A stretch of 20,225 bases of DNA, from the NCBI GenBank assembly GCA_019633425.1, contig WSUB01000341.1, forward strand, positions 1-20,225, in the 5' to 3' direction. The stretch is from Tulasnella sp. 424. Its lineage: Eukaryota > Basidiomycota > Agaricomycetes > Cantharellales > Tulasnellaceae. Below the pieces are notes generated by a model that ran no database searches, was not told the origin of the DNA, and was given only the letters and a program-made list of their open reading frames with translations. Position numbers and translations under genes: made by a program. Positions 8,359 to 18,897 of this stretch are shown here, one piece after another (within the stretch, counting starts at the first letter, position 1; the number at the start of each line of letters is the position of its first letter).

Positions 8359-11300
8359 AAGAGCGAAGCCGAGATGATTGGCGTTGAGGCTGAGCAGTGG
8401 GCGCATTTGGGAATCGTTGGTGGAAGTTGTGGATCATGCCGGGTGCGTGCTCGAGGTTCTCCGCATTCTCCCAAGTGTTGTTCTCGTCGCCAAACCCTTT
8501 CCACTTGATAAGGTATTGGAGTCGTCGGTATCGCAAACGAGAGTTAAGGATTTTCTCCACTTCCCATTCCTCTTGTTCGTCGACTACCACCGGCGGGGGT
8601 GGGATTTGCGTTCGTCCTGGAATAGTATCGGTGACGTGTGGCGTAAGGAGATTGACATGGAACACCGGGTGAATTTTCATTGTGGGGGGTAGCGTGAGTT
8701 TATAGGCGTGCGTCGAGATTTTGGATTCGATAGTAAACGGTCCTAATCGCTTTGCCGCTAGTTTAGTTGAGGGCCGGTCCGTACTGATGTTTTTTGCTTC
8801 CAGCCATACTTTGTCCCCTACGGCGTAGTCGGGTTCTTGCTGTCGATGTCGATCGTAGAACTCCTTTTGTTTTTCCTGTGCCAGTTTCATCGCTGCTTGT
8901 ACTTCTTCCTGCACCATGTGAATCCGCTCGAGTCTTTCCTTGGCAGACGGATTTGCTTGCGCTCCTGATGGCATGTTGGTGAACATCAGATTGTACCCTC
9001 TTGTTACCATAAATGGCGTTTCACCGGTGGACGAGTGTGTTGTGTTATTGTACGAGAACTCCGCGAATGGTAGTAGCTCATCCCAATTGTCTTGTCGGTG
9101 GTTGCAATAGATCCGCAAGAACCCTTCAATGTTCTGATTGATCCTTTCCGTCTGACCGTCAGTCTGAGGATGGTATGCCGTGGAGAAGGTTGGTTTGATA
9201 CCAAGTCCGTTATACAGCGCTCTGAGGAAGGGGGCATTGAACTGTGGGCCTCTATCGGAGACGGTTCGCATGGGTAGGCCGTGGTACTTCCAGACATTCG
9301 TGATGAATAATTCGGACGTCTTTTGTGCATCGAGTCCTGACTCCTGTGTGGCGACAAAATGGGCTTCCTTTGATAGTCGGTCCACTACTGCCAGTATTGT
9401 GTCGTTACCGTTCTTGGTCGTTGGGAGCTTGGTAATAAAATCATACGACACGTCTTGCCAAGGTCCTTCGGGAATTGGCAATGATTTCAATAGACCGGTG
9501 GGCTTCGAGTAGTGTGGCTTGTTCCGTTGGCATGTATCGCAGGCTTCGACATATCGATTGACGTAAGCTTTCATCGATGACCAGAAATATCCTCTCAACA
9601 GTAGTTCTAACATCTTGGCTTGTCCCGGGTGTCCTGCTATGATGGCGTCGTGGTACAGTTGCAATAGGGATCTCTTGACGTCTTCGTCGTTGGGAACGTA
9701 GATTCTTTCCTTGTATCGCAATAGTCCATCTTTCTTCGACCATCCTGCCATGTCTTTACGTACGTTTGCTGGGGCGGAGTCCGGATCGGCGTTCAGGTAT
9801 GCTAGTACTGCTTTGATTGTCGGGTCTTCTTCTAGTTTCAACTCGATCATCCATACTATCTGTTCGTTGGTCTCCAATTGTACATCCTCTTCGTCTTCAT
9901 TTGCATCGACTTCTACGAATCTTGATGGTGGTAGGAACATCAAAGGCGTTTCTTCTGCCCCCCCCCTTCAGGTCGGTGATCCGGATGACGTGACAAAGCG
10001 TCTGGTTTTCCTGATTTGACTCCTGGTCGGTACTCTATTTCGAAGTCGTAATCGGCGAGTTCCTGTAACCATCGATGTTGACGGGCATTGAGTGTCTGCG
10101 ATTTCATGAACCATTGTAGATTTTTGTGATCCGTTTTGATTCGTGTCTTGTGCTTGGCGCCCTTGAGGTAGTGCTGCCAGTATTTGAGGGCTCTGACTAT
10201 AGCCAGCATTTCTTTGTCGTAGACGTCGTAGTTCGCTTCTGCCGATGTAAATGACTTTGACATGAAGGCGTTTGGGTGTAGTTTGCCATCTTCGGCCTTT
10301 TGGGACAGTATTGCTCCGTATGCGTATCCTGAAGCGTCAGTCTCCAACGTCGATGGTTTTTCCGGGTCGTGATGTCGTAATACTGGTGCTGTCGTAAATC
10401 GCTCCTTTAGGGTTTCGAAGGCTTTTGTACACTCGCTCGTCCAGTTCCATTTAGTGTCTTTCCTGAGCAGTTTCGTGATTGGGGCGGCAATGCTTGAAAA
10501 CCCTTCGATGAATCGTCGATAGAAATTGGCAAACCCGAGGAATGTTTGGATGTCCTTGACGTTGGTCGGTGTTGGCCATTCCTTGATAGCTTCCACCTTG
10601 TACTTGTCCATCGAGATTCCCTCTTTGCTAACCCATAATCCCAGGTATTCCGTTTCTGTTACGAAAAACTTGCATTTCTTGGCGTTACAATGAAGGTTAT
10701 TCTCCCTGAAGCGTTTTAGGACTTCTTTGGTGATCTGGACGTTTTCCTTTCTGGTTCTTGTTGCCGGCATCGTATCATCGAGGTAGTTGAGGACAGATGA
10801 ATCGAGGAGGTCATGGAGGATATGATTTATGAATCGTTGGAATACAGCCGGTGCGTTGCAGAGTCCGAACGGCATCACGGTCCATTCGAACAGGCTGAAT
10901 CATGTCCGGAACGCCGTTTTCCATTCATCTCCTTTCGCTATTCGAATAAGGTGGTATCCGGATCTCAGATCGAGGTTGGTGAACCACTCTTTTCCTGCTA
11001 GTCGTTCGATCAACTCTGTGGCCAATGGAATTGGATATCGATCGGGGATTGTGATCTCATTCAGCTTCCGGTAGTCTATTACCAATCTCTTCTTCCCATC
11101 TTTCTTGCCGACGAAGAAGCATGCTGCTGCGATTGGCGAGTTGGAGGGTTTGATGAATCCCTTCTGCGTCATTTCTGTTACCCACTTCTTCATGTCCTCG
11201 TTGTCTTCAGCCGATCCTTGGTACAATCCTGACGGTTTAGGTAGTTCTGCTCCAGGTTTGAGGTCTATCTTGCAGTCAAATGGTCGATGCGGGGGCATTG

Positions 11301-11970
11301 CGTGATTGTCTTTCATTTCTTCAAACACGTCCAGGAATTCATGCAATTCTTTAGGCACGGCTTCTTCGATTGGGAGTTCCTCAGGGGCGTGTTCAGAGGC
11401 GATTTTTGCCGATATGCTTGTTCCTGCGACTACTGGTGTGAGGGGTCGTCGATCTGGTTGCCCGTTCGTTTTTCCAAAAACATCGGCTGGTGCGTCGAGG
11501 CAGTTTTGCGAACAATACACGTCATCGAAAGTTACTCTCCGGGTTCTCCAGTCCACCTGCGGGTTATGTCGGTATAGCCATGGGGCGCCTAGGATGATAG
11601 GATGTTTTCCGGTGTTGGCGACGTCTAGTGTTATTTTTTCTGTGTGTGGCCCGATTTGTAGTTCGGCTTGTACTTCTTGATCGATCCTTCCTAACGGATG
11701 TCCATCGATGGCGACTGGTTGTAACGAGAACTCTTTAGGTTTAGTGGGGATTTGGTTTTCTTCGACGAATCGGTTGCTGATGAATTCCGAGGTGGCTCCT
11801 GAATCGATCATTGCTGTGGGGAATGCTGTGACTTGTTCTGTTGTCATCTTTGCTGGTACGATTAGGTGTGATGTGGGGTGCATATTCATACGATTTTCAT
11901 AGTTCATATTAATCACATGATTGGTACCTAGGAGATGACGGAGAACAGGAGCGCGAGATGGCACAGTCAT
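8357..11970 (-). pseudogene. pol: Pol of element B: protease, RT, RNase H, integrase, chromodomain
   Basis: ATG at 11970 overlaps the gag stop (TGATG). In order: protease DSGATSEFIS; RT with VIDYRKLNEIT, MPFGLCNAPAVFQRF and the catalytic YLDD; RNase H (TDASGYAYGAIL, KEMLAI, TDHKNLQW); integrase zinc finger H..H..CDTC, then the core D, D, E (VSYDFITKLP, VSDRGPQF, TDGQTERINQ); GPF module (RLGPFTIESK); and a chromodomain (EWEVEKILNSR.., YLIKWKGF, NTWENAENL). Two lesions: an in-frame TGA at 10900-10902 in RT, between AFRT and FSLFEW, and a frameshift at a run of nine G (9958-9966) between RNase H and integrase, where element A has seven. The rest is fully open, so the lesions are recent or sequence errors. 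Confidence 0.92.
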
Positions 11971-13301
11971 CACGCGCTGGGTAGAAAATCCTGCTGCATG
12001 AATGGACTGAATGGATTATTGGACTGAGGGATAGTGGACGTTGGGGCGGACTGAACGGTAGGTGCAGGGATGATGGTAGCCGCAATGGTGGTGTCGATGA
12101 CTCCCTGGCGAGGTCTTTGGGGAAGATTGTGGTCACTTGCCCTGTGTCCTGCCAGCCCGCAATAGTAACATCTTCCTTCTTGTCTTCGTCTCGCTTTTTC
12201 TTCGGCTGACACTGGTCCACGTTTATTGGCGTCTATTTGAATAGGGACCGGTTGAGCGTGCTGGAAGGCGTTCGGTGCTTGCTGGTTGGGATTCGCTCGA
12301 TATGTCTGTGACACGGGGGTAATAGGAGGAGGAGGTGGAGCTTGTTGATTTAGGAAGGGGTTGTTTCGAGGTTGCGGGCGAGGCGGGGGGTGGTGTTGAC
12401 CTTCGTTCTTTTCCTGCTTTCTTTCCCAGATTCGCTCGTCCAGTCGGATACTCAGGTTGATTAGCCCTTCCAGACTTGTTGGCTTTGGGTGATAGACTAG
12501 GGCGTCCTTGACCTCGTCCTTGAGCCCTCGGCGGTAATAGTGGATGAATGTTCCTTCGTCCCAGTCGATTTCCATCGTGATTCTTCGGAAGTCGGATGCG
12601 TAGTGTGTGGCCGGTCCTTTTTGCCCTTTGGTTATCAATGCTTCCAATTCTCTAATCGCGGCTGCCTCCTTATCCGGGTCTCCAAAGGCTTTGACAAATT
12701 CTTCTTCGAATACATCCCACTTCCTAGCTTCCCTTTTCTTTTGCTTTCCCAAGATATCTCGGAGGATGGGACTAGCCCAGGTCTTGGCGGTGTCGGTGAG
12801 GTAGGATATGGCGAATACGATCATCATTCTTTCGTTGTCGAAGTCTTCGCTTTTAACCAAGAAGTATAGTTTGCAGGCTTCGATGAACTGGTCGGCCGGG
12901 AGTCCTCGTTTCTTTCTGTCGTATGTTTCGGGTTCTCGGACCTTGATCTTGTGTTTCTTTCCAATTAATCCCATCGCCGTGAACGCTCTCTTTGCTTGCC
13001 TGAACTCAGGGTCGTTTTCGTCAACCGGTGGGGTCCTTCGGATTGGTGTTTTGGGCGTTTTCGGCGAGTGGAGGTTAAACCCTCCGAGGTCTCCTGTGAC
13101 TGATTCGACTGACGGTGCTCGGTCGTTTCGGTAAGTGCCGAACTGGAACGGATGTCGTACGATAGGCTGTTGGATGGGAGGTATGAATGGTTGAGGCAGG
13201 GGTTGCTGGATTTGGTCGACTTCCGATTGTAATAGTAGGGGTGGTTCTTGGTTCGTATTCGTCTGTTGTGGATTTCCGTTGCTTCCAGATGGGTTCTCCA
13301 T
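11970..13301 (-). CDS. gag: Gag of element B
   Basis: An intact frame of 443 residues from ATG 13301. A Gln/Pro-rich N-terminus is followed by the retrotransposon Gag core (AISYLTDTAKTWASPILRD, FEEEFVKAFGDPDKEA, YASDFRR, YYRRGLKDEVKDAL, IRLDERIWERKQE), then a Pro/Gln-rich linker and a single zinc knuckle CYYCGLAGHRASDH (about residues 378-391; 12129-12170). The last metal ligand is His, not the usual Cys, and the same is true in element A. It assembles cytoplasmic particles and binds the element RNA. The stop overlaps the pol start by one base. Its promoter and leader lie to the right, but solo LTR C now separates them. Confidence 0.95.
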   Translation of the reverse strand: MENPSGSNGNPQQTNTNQEPPLLLQSEVDQIQQPLPQPFIPPIQQPIVRHPFQFGTYRNDRAPSVESVTGDLGGFNLHSPKTPKTPIRRTPPVDENDPEFRQAKRAFTAMGLIGKKHKIKVREPETYDRKKRGLPADQFIEACKLYFLVKSEDFDNERMMIVFAISYLTDTAKTWASPILRDILGKQKKREARKWDVFEEEFVKAFGDPDKEAAAIRELEALITKGQKGPATHYASDFRRITMEIDWDEGTFIHYYRRGLKDEVKDALVYHPKPTSLEGLINLSIRLDERIWERKQEKNEGQHHPPPRPQPRNNPFLNQQAPPPPPITPVSQTYRANPNQQAPNAFQHAQPVPIQIDANKRGPVSAEEKARRRQEGRCYYCGLAGHRASDHNLPQRPRQGVIDTTIAATIIPAPTVQSAPTSTIPQSNNPFSPFMQQDFLPSA

Positions 13302-13992
13302 GGTTGCGCTTTAACGAAGATGTCGACTGGTAGGATTTGATAGAGTTGTTGAAGTTGTCGTTTGGTCGGTTGATAGGGGATTGTCAGAGTCGAGGTTGAT
13401 ATCGAGGGTTCAGGCGAGGCGCTTCAACGTCAATGATCAAGAGTCGAGAGGTAAGAGATGTTGATACTAAGAGAGTAGACGAAAGGCGGAATGAGGGACA
13501 AACCTCCTCATTCCGCTGTGTTATTATAGTACAAGAAGTGGAGGTAATGACTAATGAATGTGCAACGACATGAGGCGCTGACTGAGAGACCATGAGGCGC
13601 CGCGTAAGCGAGTGTGGTACGACGCGTAACCCATCGGACAGAAACCGATAGAATATGATGGAACGTTTGATAGTTACCAGAACGGATAAGATAAAGAACG
13701 GGGATGGGCGATAAGATAAGATGTGAGGACGGGGTCATCACAGGGATAACAATGGTTTTGTTCTGGACTTCCGCGAATGTTAAGATGTTGAGGATTTCTT
13801 GTACTTCGTACTCGAACCTGGTGGTTACGTCGATGATGAACCGTACTTGGAATTCTTTCGCTTCTTGGATTAGTCGGTCTAATCTTGCAAGGGCTCGGTG
13901 CGCTTGATTCTCTGGTTTAGTCTTGTTTGGTGGTGTTCGATCTTTGGTAGGGTTTCTTCGTAGTCGATAAGTTCGTTTGTGTACTTGGGCAT
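13302..13992 (-). pseudogene. Leader reading frame of element B, interrupted by solo LTR C
   Basis: ATG at 13992, 33 nt after the 5' LTR, begins MPKYTNELIDYEETLP. After a one-base frame change near 13920-13930 the frame gives RALARLDRLIQEAKEF, FIIDVTTRFEYEV and VIPYQPT, and across solo LTR C (13382-13742 plus one GGGAT) it reaches YQILPVDIFVKAQP at the gag ATG. It is the counterpart of the leader frame in element A, with mostly synonymous or conservative differences. Family and function unknown. Confidence 0.5.
13382..13742 (-). mobile_element. Solo LTR C in the leader of element B
   Basis: A 361-bp LTR on the minus strand, ends TGTCAGAG and TCATCACA, flanked by GGGAT (13377-13381 and 13743-13747). 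It belongs to the same LTR lineage as A, B and D (shared hairpin, TATAATA, GCGCTGACTGAG) but has its own sequence. Leader sequence continues on both sides, so it is not the 5' LTR of B. It is left over from recombination between the two LTRs of a full element. Confidence 0.92.
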
Positions 13993-14014
13993 AAACGGGT
14001 CGCCTTAATAAGGG

Positions 14015-14025
14015 ATTCCGCCTAA
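14015..14025 (-). other. Primer-binding site of element B (self-priming type)
   Basis: On the minus strand TTAGGCGGAAT directly follows the 5' LTR. AGGCGGAAT pairs perfectly over 9 nt with ATTCCGCCT in the LTR (plus-strand positions 14124-14132). No TGG is present at the border for a tRNA primer. Confidence 0.6.
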
Positions 14026-14387
14026 TGTCAGAGTCGAGGTCGATATCAAGGAATAAGGCGAGGCGTTTCGATGATCAAGAGTTGAGAGGCAGAAGAGATG
14101 CTGATACTATGAATGGAGACAAGAGGCGGAATGAGGAACAGACCTCCTCATTCCGTCGAACTAATATAATAACGAGAGTGGAGGTTTATGACTAAAGATC
14201 GTGTACGAACACGAGGTGCTGACTGAGAAAGGAACGACAAACGTGAGGCGCTGACTGAGAAAGGAACGACGCGTCAGCCAAAGAGTGGAGGCAATGCGTC
14301 AGCCAAAGAGTGGAGATGATAAGATAACGATGATGGAATGGTGAAGAGATAACTGATAAGATACGATGTGAGGACAGGGTCATCACA
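14026..14387 (-). repeat. 5' LTR of element B
   Basis: This 362-bp copy matches 7985-8346 without any difference that I can see. It contains the hairpin arms 14127-14137 and 14145-14155 with a 7-nt loop. In element orientation a TATA-like TTATTATATTAG lies upstream of the predicted transcript start. TSD GAAAG follows at 14388-14392. Confidence 0.96.
14127..14155 (-). promoter_or_regulatory. Element B LTR hairpin
   Basis: CGGAATGAGGA and TCCTCATTCCG form a perfect 11-bp stem. Stem sequence and 7-nt loop length are as in element A, but the loop bases differ (ACAGACC here on the plus strand). Conservation of the stem in otherwise diverged LTRs argues for function. Solo LTR C has a closely similar hairpin near 13488-13516 and D one near 19372-19400. 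Confidence 0.6.
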
Positions 14388-14392
14388 GAAAG

Positions 14393-15272
14393 AATGAAAA
14401 TCGTATTCGCCATCTCGTACCTAACTGACACGGCAAAAACCTGGGCCAGCCCGATTCTACGGGATATACTAGGAAAGCAAAAGAAGAGAGAAGCCAGGAG
14501 ATGGAATTCGTTCGAAGAGGAATTCGTGAAAGCATTCGGAGATCCGGATAAGGAAGCAGCAGCAATCAGGGAATTAGAAGCACTGATTGCCAAAGGGCAA
14601 AAGGGGCCAGCGACCCAGTACGCGTCGGACTTTCGAAGAATCACGATGGAGATCGACTGGGACGAAAGCACGTTCATCCACTATTACCGACGAGGATTGA
14701 AAGAAGAGGTCAAAGACGCCTTAGTTTACCATCCCATTCCCACCGATCTCGACACCCTCGTTAACCTCAGCATTCGATTAGACGAAAGGATTTGGGAACG
14801 AAAACAGGAGCGAAGCAACGAGCACTCTCACCGTCCACCCCTGCGTCCGCAACCCCGGCCAAACAACAATCCATTCCTAAACCCCGCTTCAGCCCCGCAA
14901 CCGCAACCGCAACCCGCACCACAAATCTTTAGGGCAAATCCAAACCAACAAGCTCCCAACGCCTTCCAACACTCCCAACCGGTCCCTATCCACATCGACG
15001 CCAATAGACGAGGACCCCCGTCAGCCGAAGAAAAAGCAAAACGACGAGTGGAAGGACGATGCTACTATTGTGGACTAGCAGGGCACAGAGCGAGTGACCA
15101 CGGTCTTTCCCCTCGACCACGCCAAGGAATTATCGACACCACGATAGCGGCCACCATGGTCCCCAGTCCGGCGAATCCACTCCCGAATCCCGACTCGTCC
15201 CCTACTCCCAGACTCCAATCCAACAATCCTTTCAGTCCTCTCGCGCGACAGGATTTTCTTCCCAGCGCGTGA
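14393..15272 (+). pseudogene. gag: Gag of element A, C-terminal part
   Basis: Continues the frame from 7984 after removal of element B. It contains the Gag core (AISYLTDTAKTWASPILRD, FEEEFVKAFGDPDKEA, QYASDFRR, YYRRGLKEEVKDAL, IRLDERIWERKQE), a Pro/Gln/Asn-rich linker and the zinc knuckle CYYCGLAGHRASDH at 15060-15101 with His as fourth ligand. It stops with TGA at 15270-15272, which overlaps the pol ATG at 15272. No other lesion is visible. Confidence 0.92.
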
Positions 15273-18200
15273 TGACTGTGCCATCCCACACCCCCGTTCT
15301 CCGTCATCTTCTAGGTACTGATCATGTGATTAATATGAATTATGAAAATCGCATGAACATGCACCCCACATCACATTTGATCGTACCGGCAAGAATAACG
15401 ACAGAACAAGTCACAGCATTTCCAACAGTAATGATCGATTCAGGAGCCACCTCAGAGTTTATCAGTAATTGTTTCATCAAAGAAAACCAAATCCCGACTC
15501 GACCCAAAGAATTTCCATTACAGCCAGTCGCCATTGATGGACACCCATTAGGAAGAATCAATCGAGAAGTACAAGCCGAACTACAAATTGGACCACACAC
15601 GGAGGAAGTAACGTTAGATGTCGCTAACATAGGAAAGCACCCCGTGATCCTGGGCGCCCCTTGGCTGTACTGACACAACCCACAAGTGGATTGGAGAACC
15701 CGAAGAGTAACATTCGACGATGTCTACTGCTCGCAAAATTGTCTAGACGTACCGGCAGACGTTTTCGGAAAGATCAATGGGCAACTGGATCGACGACCCA
15801 TCACGCCAGTAGTAGCCGGAACGAGCATATCAGCAAAAATCGCCTCCGAACATGCCCCAAAGGAACTTCCCATCGAACAAGCAGTACCACAAGAACTTCA
15901 CGAATTCCTAGACGTGTTCGAAGAAATGAAGGACAACCACGCCCTACCTCCACACAGACCGTTCGACTGCAAGATAGACCTCAAATCCGGAGCACCACTA
16001 CCTAAACCGTCGGGACTATATCAAGGATCAGCCGAGGACAACGAAGACATGAAGGAGTGGGTGACAGAAACGACGCAAAAGGGATTCATCAAACCCTCCA
16101 ACTCGCCGATCGCAGCAGCATGTTTCTTTGTCAGCAAGAAAGATGGAAAGAAAAGACTGGTCATCGACTACCGGAAACTGAACGAGATCACAATCCCAGA
16201 CCGATACCCGATTCCACTGGCCACAGAACTAATCGAACGCCTGACAGGGAAGGAGTGGTTCACAAATCTCGACCTAAGATCCGGCTACCATCTGATCCGA
16301 ATAGCGAAGGGAGATGAATGGAAAACGGCGTTCCGAACGAGGTTTGGGTTGTTTGAATGGACCGTGATGCCGTTCGGACTCTGCAACGCACCAGCTGTAT
16401 TCCAACGATTCATCAACCACATCCTCCATGATCTTCTCGATTCTTCCGTCTTCAACTACCTCGACGATACGATGCCGGCAACGAAAACCAGGGAGGAGAA
16501 CGTCCGAATCACCAAAGAGGTTTTGAAACGCTTTAGGGAAAACGACCTTCGTTGCAACGCCAAGAAATGCAAGTTCTTCGTAACCGAAACAGAGTATCTG
16601 GGATTGTGGGTCAGCAAAGAAGGAATTTCTATGGACAAGTATAAGGTGGAAGCAATCAAGGAGTGGCCAACACCAACCAACGTCAAGGAGATCCAAACAT
16701 TTCTTGGGTTCGCCAACTTCTACCGACAGTTCATAGAAGGCTTTTCAAGAATCGCAGCCCCAATCACGGAATTGCTCAGAAAAGACGTTAAATGGAACTG
16801 GACGAGTAAATGTACGGAAGCCTTTGAAACCCTGAAGGAACGATTCACGACCGCCCCGGTATTACGACACCATGACCCGGAAAAGCCATCAACACTGGAA
16901 ACGGACGCATCGGGATATGCGTATGGAGCAATCCTATCCCAGAAAGCCGAAGACGGCAAATTGCACCCGAACGCCTTCATGTCAAAATCCTTCACTTCAG
17001 CCGAAGCAAACTACGACGTCTACAATAAAGAAATGTTAGCCATAGTCAGAGCCCTCAAATACTGGCAGCATTACCTCAAGGGCGCCAAACACAAGACACG
17101 AATCAAAACGGATCATAAGAATTTGCAATGGTTTATAAAATCACAAACTCTCAACGCCCGCCAACACCGATGGTTGCAAGAACTCGCTGATTACGACTTC
17201 GAAATAGAATATCGACCAGGAGTCAAATCAGGAAAGCCAGATGCCCTGTCTCATCGTCCGGATCACCGACCCGAAGGGGGGGCAGAAGAAACGCCTCTGA
17301 CGTTCCTACCACCGTCGAGATTCGTGGAAGTCGATGCGAATGAGGATGAAGAAGACGTACGATTGGAAACCGATGAACAGATAGTGAGGACGATCGAATC
17401 GAAATTGAAAGAAGACCCGACAATCAAAGCAGTACTAGCGTATCTGAACGCTGATCCGGACTCCGCCCCAGCAAGTGTACGGAAAGACATGGCAGGATGG
17501 TCTAGGAAAGAGGGATTACTGCGATATAAGGAAAGAATCTACATCCCTAATGACGAAGATGTCAAGAGATCCCTATTGCAACTATATCACGACGCCATCA
17601 TAGCAGGACACCCAGGACAAGCCAAGATGTTGGAACTATTGACGAGAGGATATTTCTGGCCATCGATGAAAGCCTATGTCAATCGATATGTTGAAGCCTG
17701 CGATACATGCCAGCGAAACAAGCCACACTACTCGAAGCCCACTGGCCTGTTAAAGCCATTGCCAATTCCCGAAGGGCCTTGGCAAGACGTGTCGTATGAT
17801 TTCATCACCAAGCTTCCAACGACCAAGAACGGCAACGACACAATACTGGCAGTAGTAGACCGACTATCAAAGGAAGCTCATTTCGTCGCCACGCAAGAGT
17901 TGGGACTCGATGCACCAAAGACGTCTGAACTGTTCATCGCGAATGTCTGGAAGTACCATGGCCTACCTGCTCGAACCGTCTCCGACAGAGGCCCACAGTT
18001 CAACGCCCCATTCCTTAGAGCACTGTACAACGGACTCGGTATCAAGCCAACCTTCTCTACGGCGTATCATCCCCAGACCGACGGACAGACAGAAAGGGTC
18101 AACCAGAACATTGAAGGGTTTTTACGAATCTACTGCAACCACCGACAAGACGATTGGGACGAACTATTACCATTCGCAGAGTTCTCATACAATAACACAA

Positions 18201-18897
18201 CACATTCGTCTACCGGTGAAACGCCATTCATGGTGGCAAGAGGGTACAATCCGATGTTCACCAACATGCCGTCAGGAGCGCAAGCAAATCCGTCTGCCAA
18301 GGAAAGACTCGAGCGAATCCACACAATACAGGAAGAAGTACAAGCGGCGATGAAATTGGCACAAGAGAAGCAGAAGGAATTCTACGATCGACATCGGCAT
18401 CAAGAACCCGACTACACCATAGGGGACAAAGTGTGGTTGGAAGCAAAGAACATCAACACGGATCGACCCTCAGTCAAGTTAGCAGCAAAGAGATTAGGAC
18501 CCTTCGCTATCGAATCCAAGATTTCAACGCATGCCTATAAACTCGCACTACCTCCTACGATGAAGATTCACCCTGTGTTCCATGTCAATCTCCTTACGCC
18601 GCACGTCGTCGACACTATTCCAGGACGAACGCAGATTCCCCCCCACCTGTGATAATTGAGGAACAAGAGGAATGGGAAGTAGAAAAAATCCTTAACTCTC
18701 GTTTACGATACCGACGACTCCAGTATCTCGTCAAGTGGAAGGGGTTTGGTGACGAGAATAATACCTGGGAGAATGCGGAGAACCTCAAACATGCACTCGA
18801 TGCCGTCCACGAATTCCACCAACGATTCCCCAATGCACCCACCGCTCAGCCTCAACGCCAATCGTCTCGGCTTCACCCTCAGGAGGGGCAACTGTGA
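15272..18897 (+). pseudogene. pol: Pol of element A: protease, RT, RNase H, integrase, chromodomain
   Basis: ATG 15272 lies within TGATG with the gag stop. Protease DSGATSEF (Asp codon at 15437); RT with VIDYRKLNEIT, MPFGLCNAPAVFQRF and YLDD at 16457-16468; RNase H about 16900-17260 (TDASGYAYGAIL, KEMLAI, TDHKNLQW); integrase HHCC about 17590-17715, then the Asp-Asp-Glu core (VSYDFITKLP, VSDRGPQF, TDGQTERVNQ); GPF module (RLGPFAIESK); chromodomain about 18670-18830 (EWEVEKILNSR.., YLVKWKGF, NTWENAENL). Lesions: TGA at 15671-15673, where element B has CGA (Arg), and loss of one C in a run of seven C near 18628-18634, which puts the chromodomain out of frame. The chromodomain frame ends with a TGA inside the 3' LTR (18895-18897). 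Chromodomains in such integrases are known to direct insertion to marked chromatin. Confidence 0.93.
18881..18888 (+). other. Polypurine tract of element A
   Basis: AGGAGGGG, then CAAC, directly before the 3' LTR; identical in element B. It is the expected primer for plus-strand DNA synthesis. Confidence 0.7.

Larger units (their letters stand above)
7985..14387 (-). mobile_element. Ty3/gypsy chromovirus B, inserted in gag of element A
   Basis: Two 362-bp LTRs (7985-8346 and 14026-14387) appear identical and are flanked by the duplication GAAAG (7980-7984 and 14388-14392). The internal part on the minus strand is, in order: primer site, leader (interrupted by solo LTR C), gag, pol with chromodomain, polypurine tract. 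Length without C is about 6.04 kb. Pol has one in-frame stop and one frameshift. The proteins are very close to those of A, but the DNA differs at many synonymous sites and the LTRs are clearly diverged, so A and B are different families of one lineage. Confidence 0.95.

Noticed and set aside
8378..8692. Open frames antisense to pol and gag of element B
   Set aside because: They are shadows of long coding frames and carry no motifs.
13382..13742. This LTR as the 5' LTR of element B
   Set aside because: It is flanked by its own GGGAT duplication and leader sequence continues on both sides. The LTR identical to the left one is at 14026-14387.
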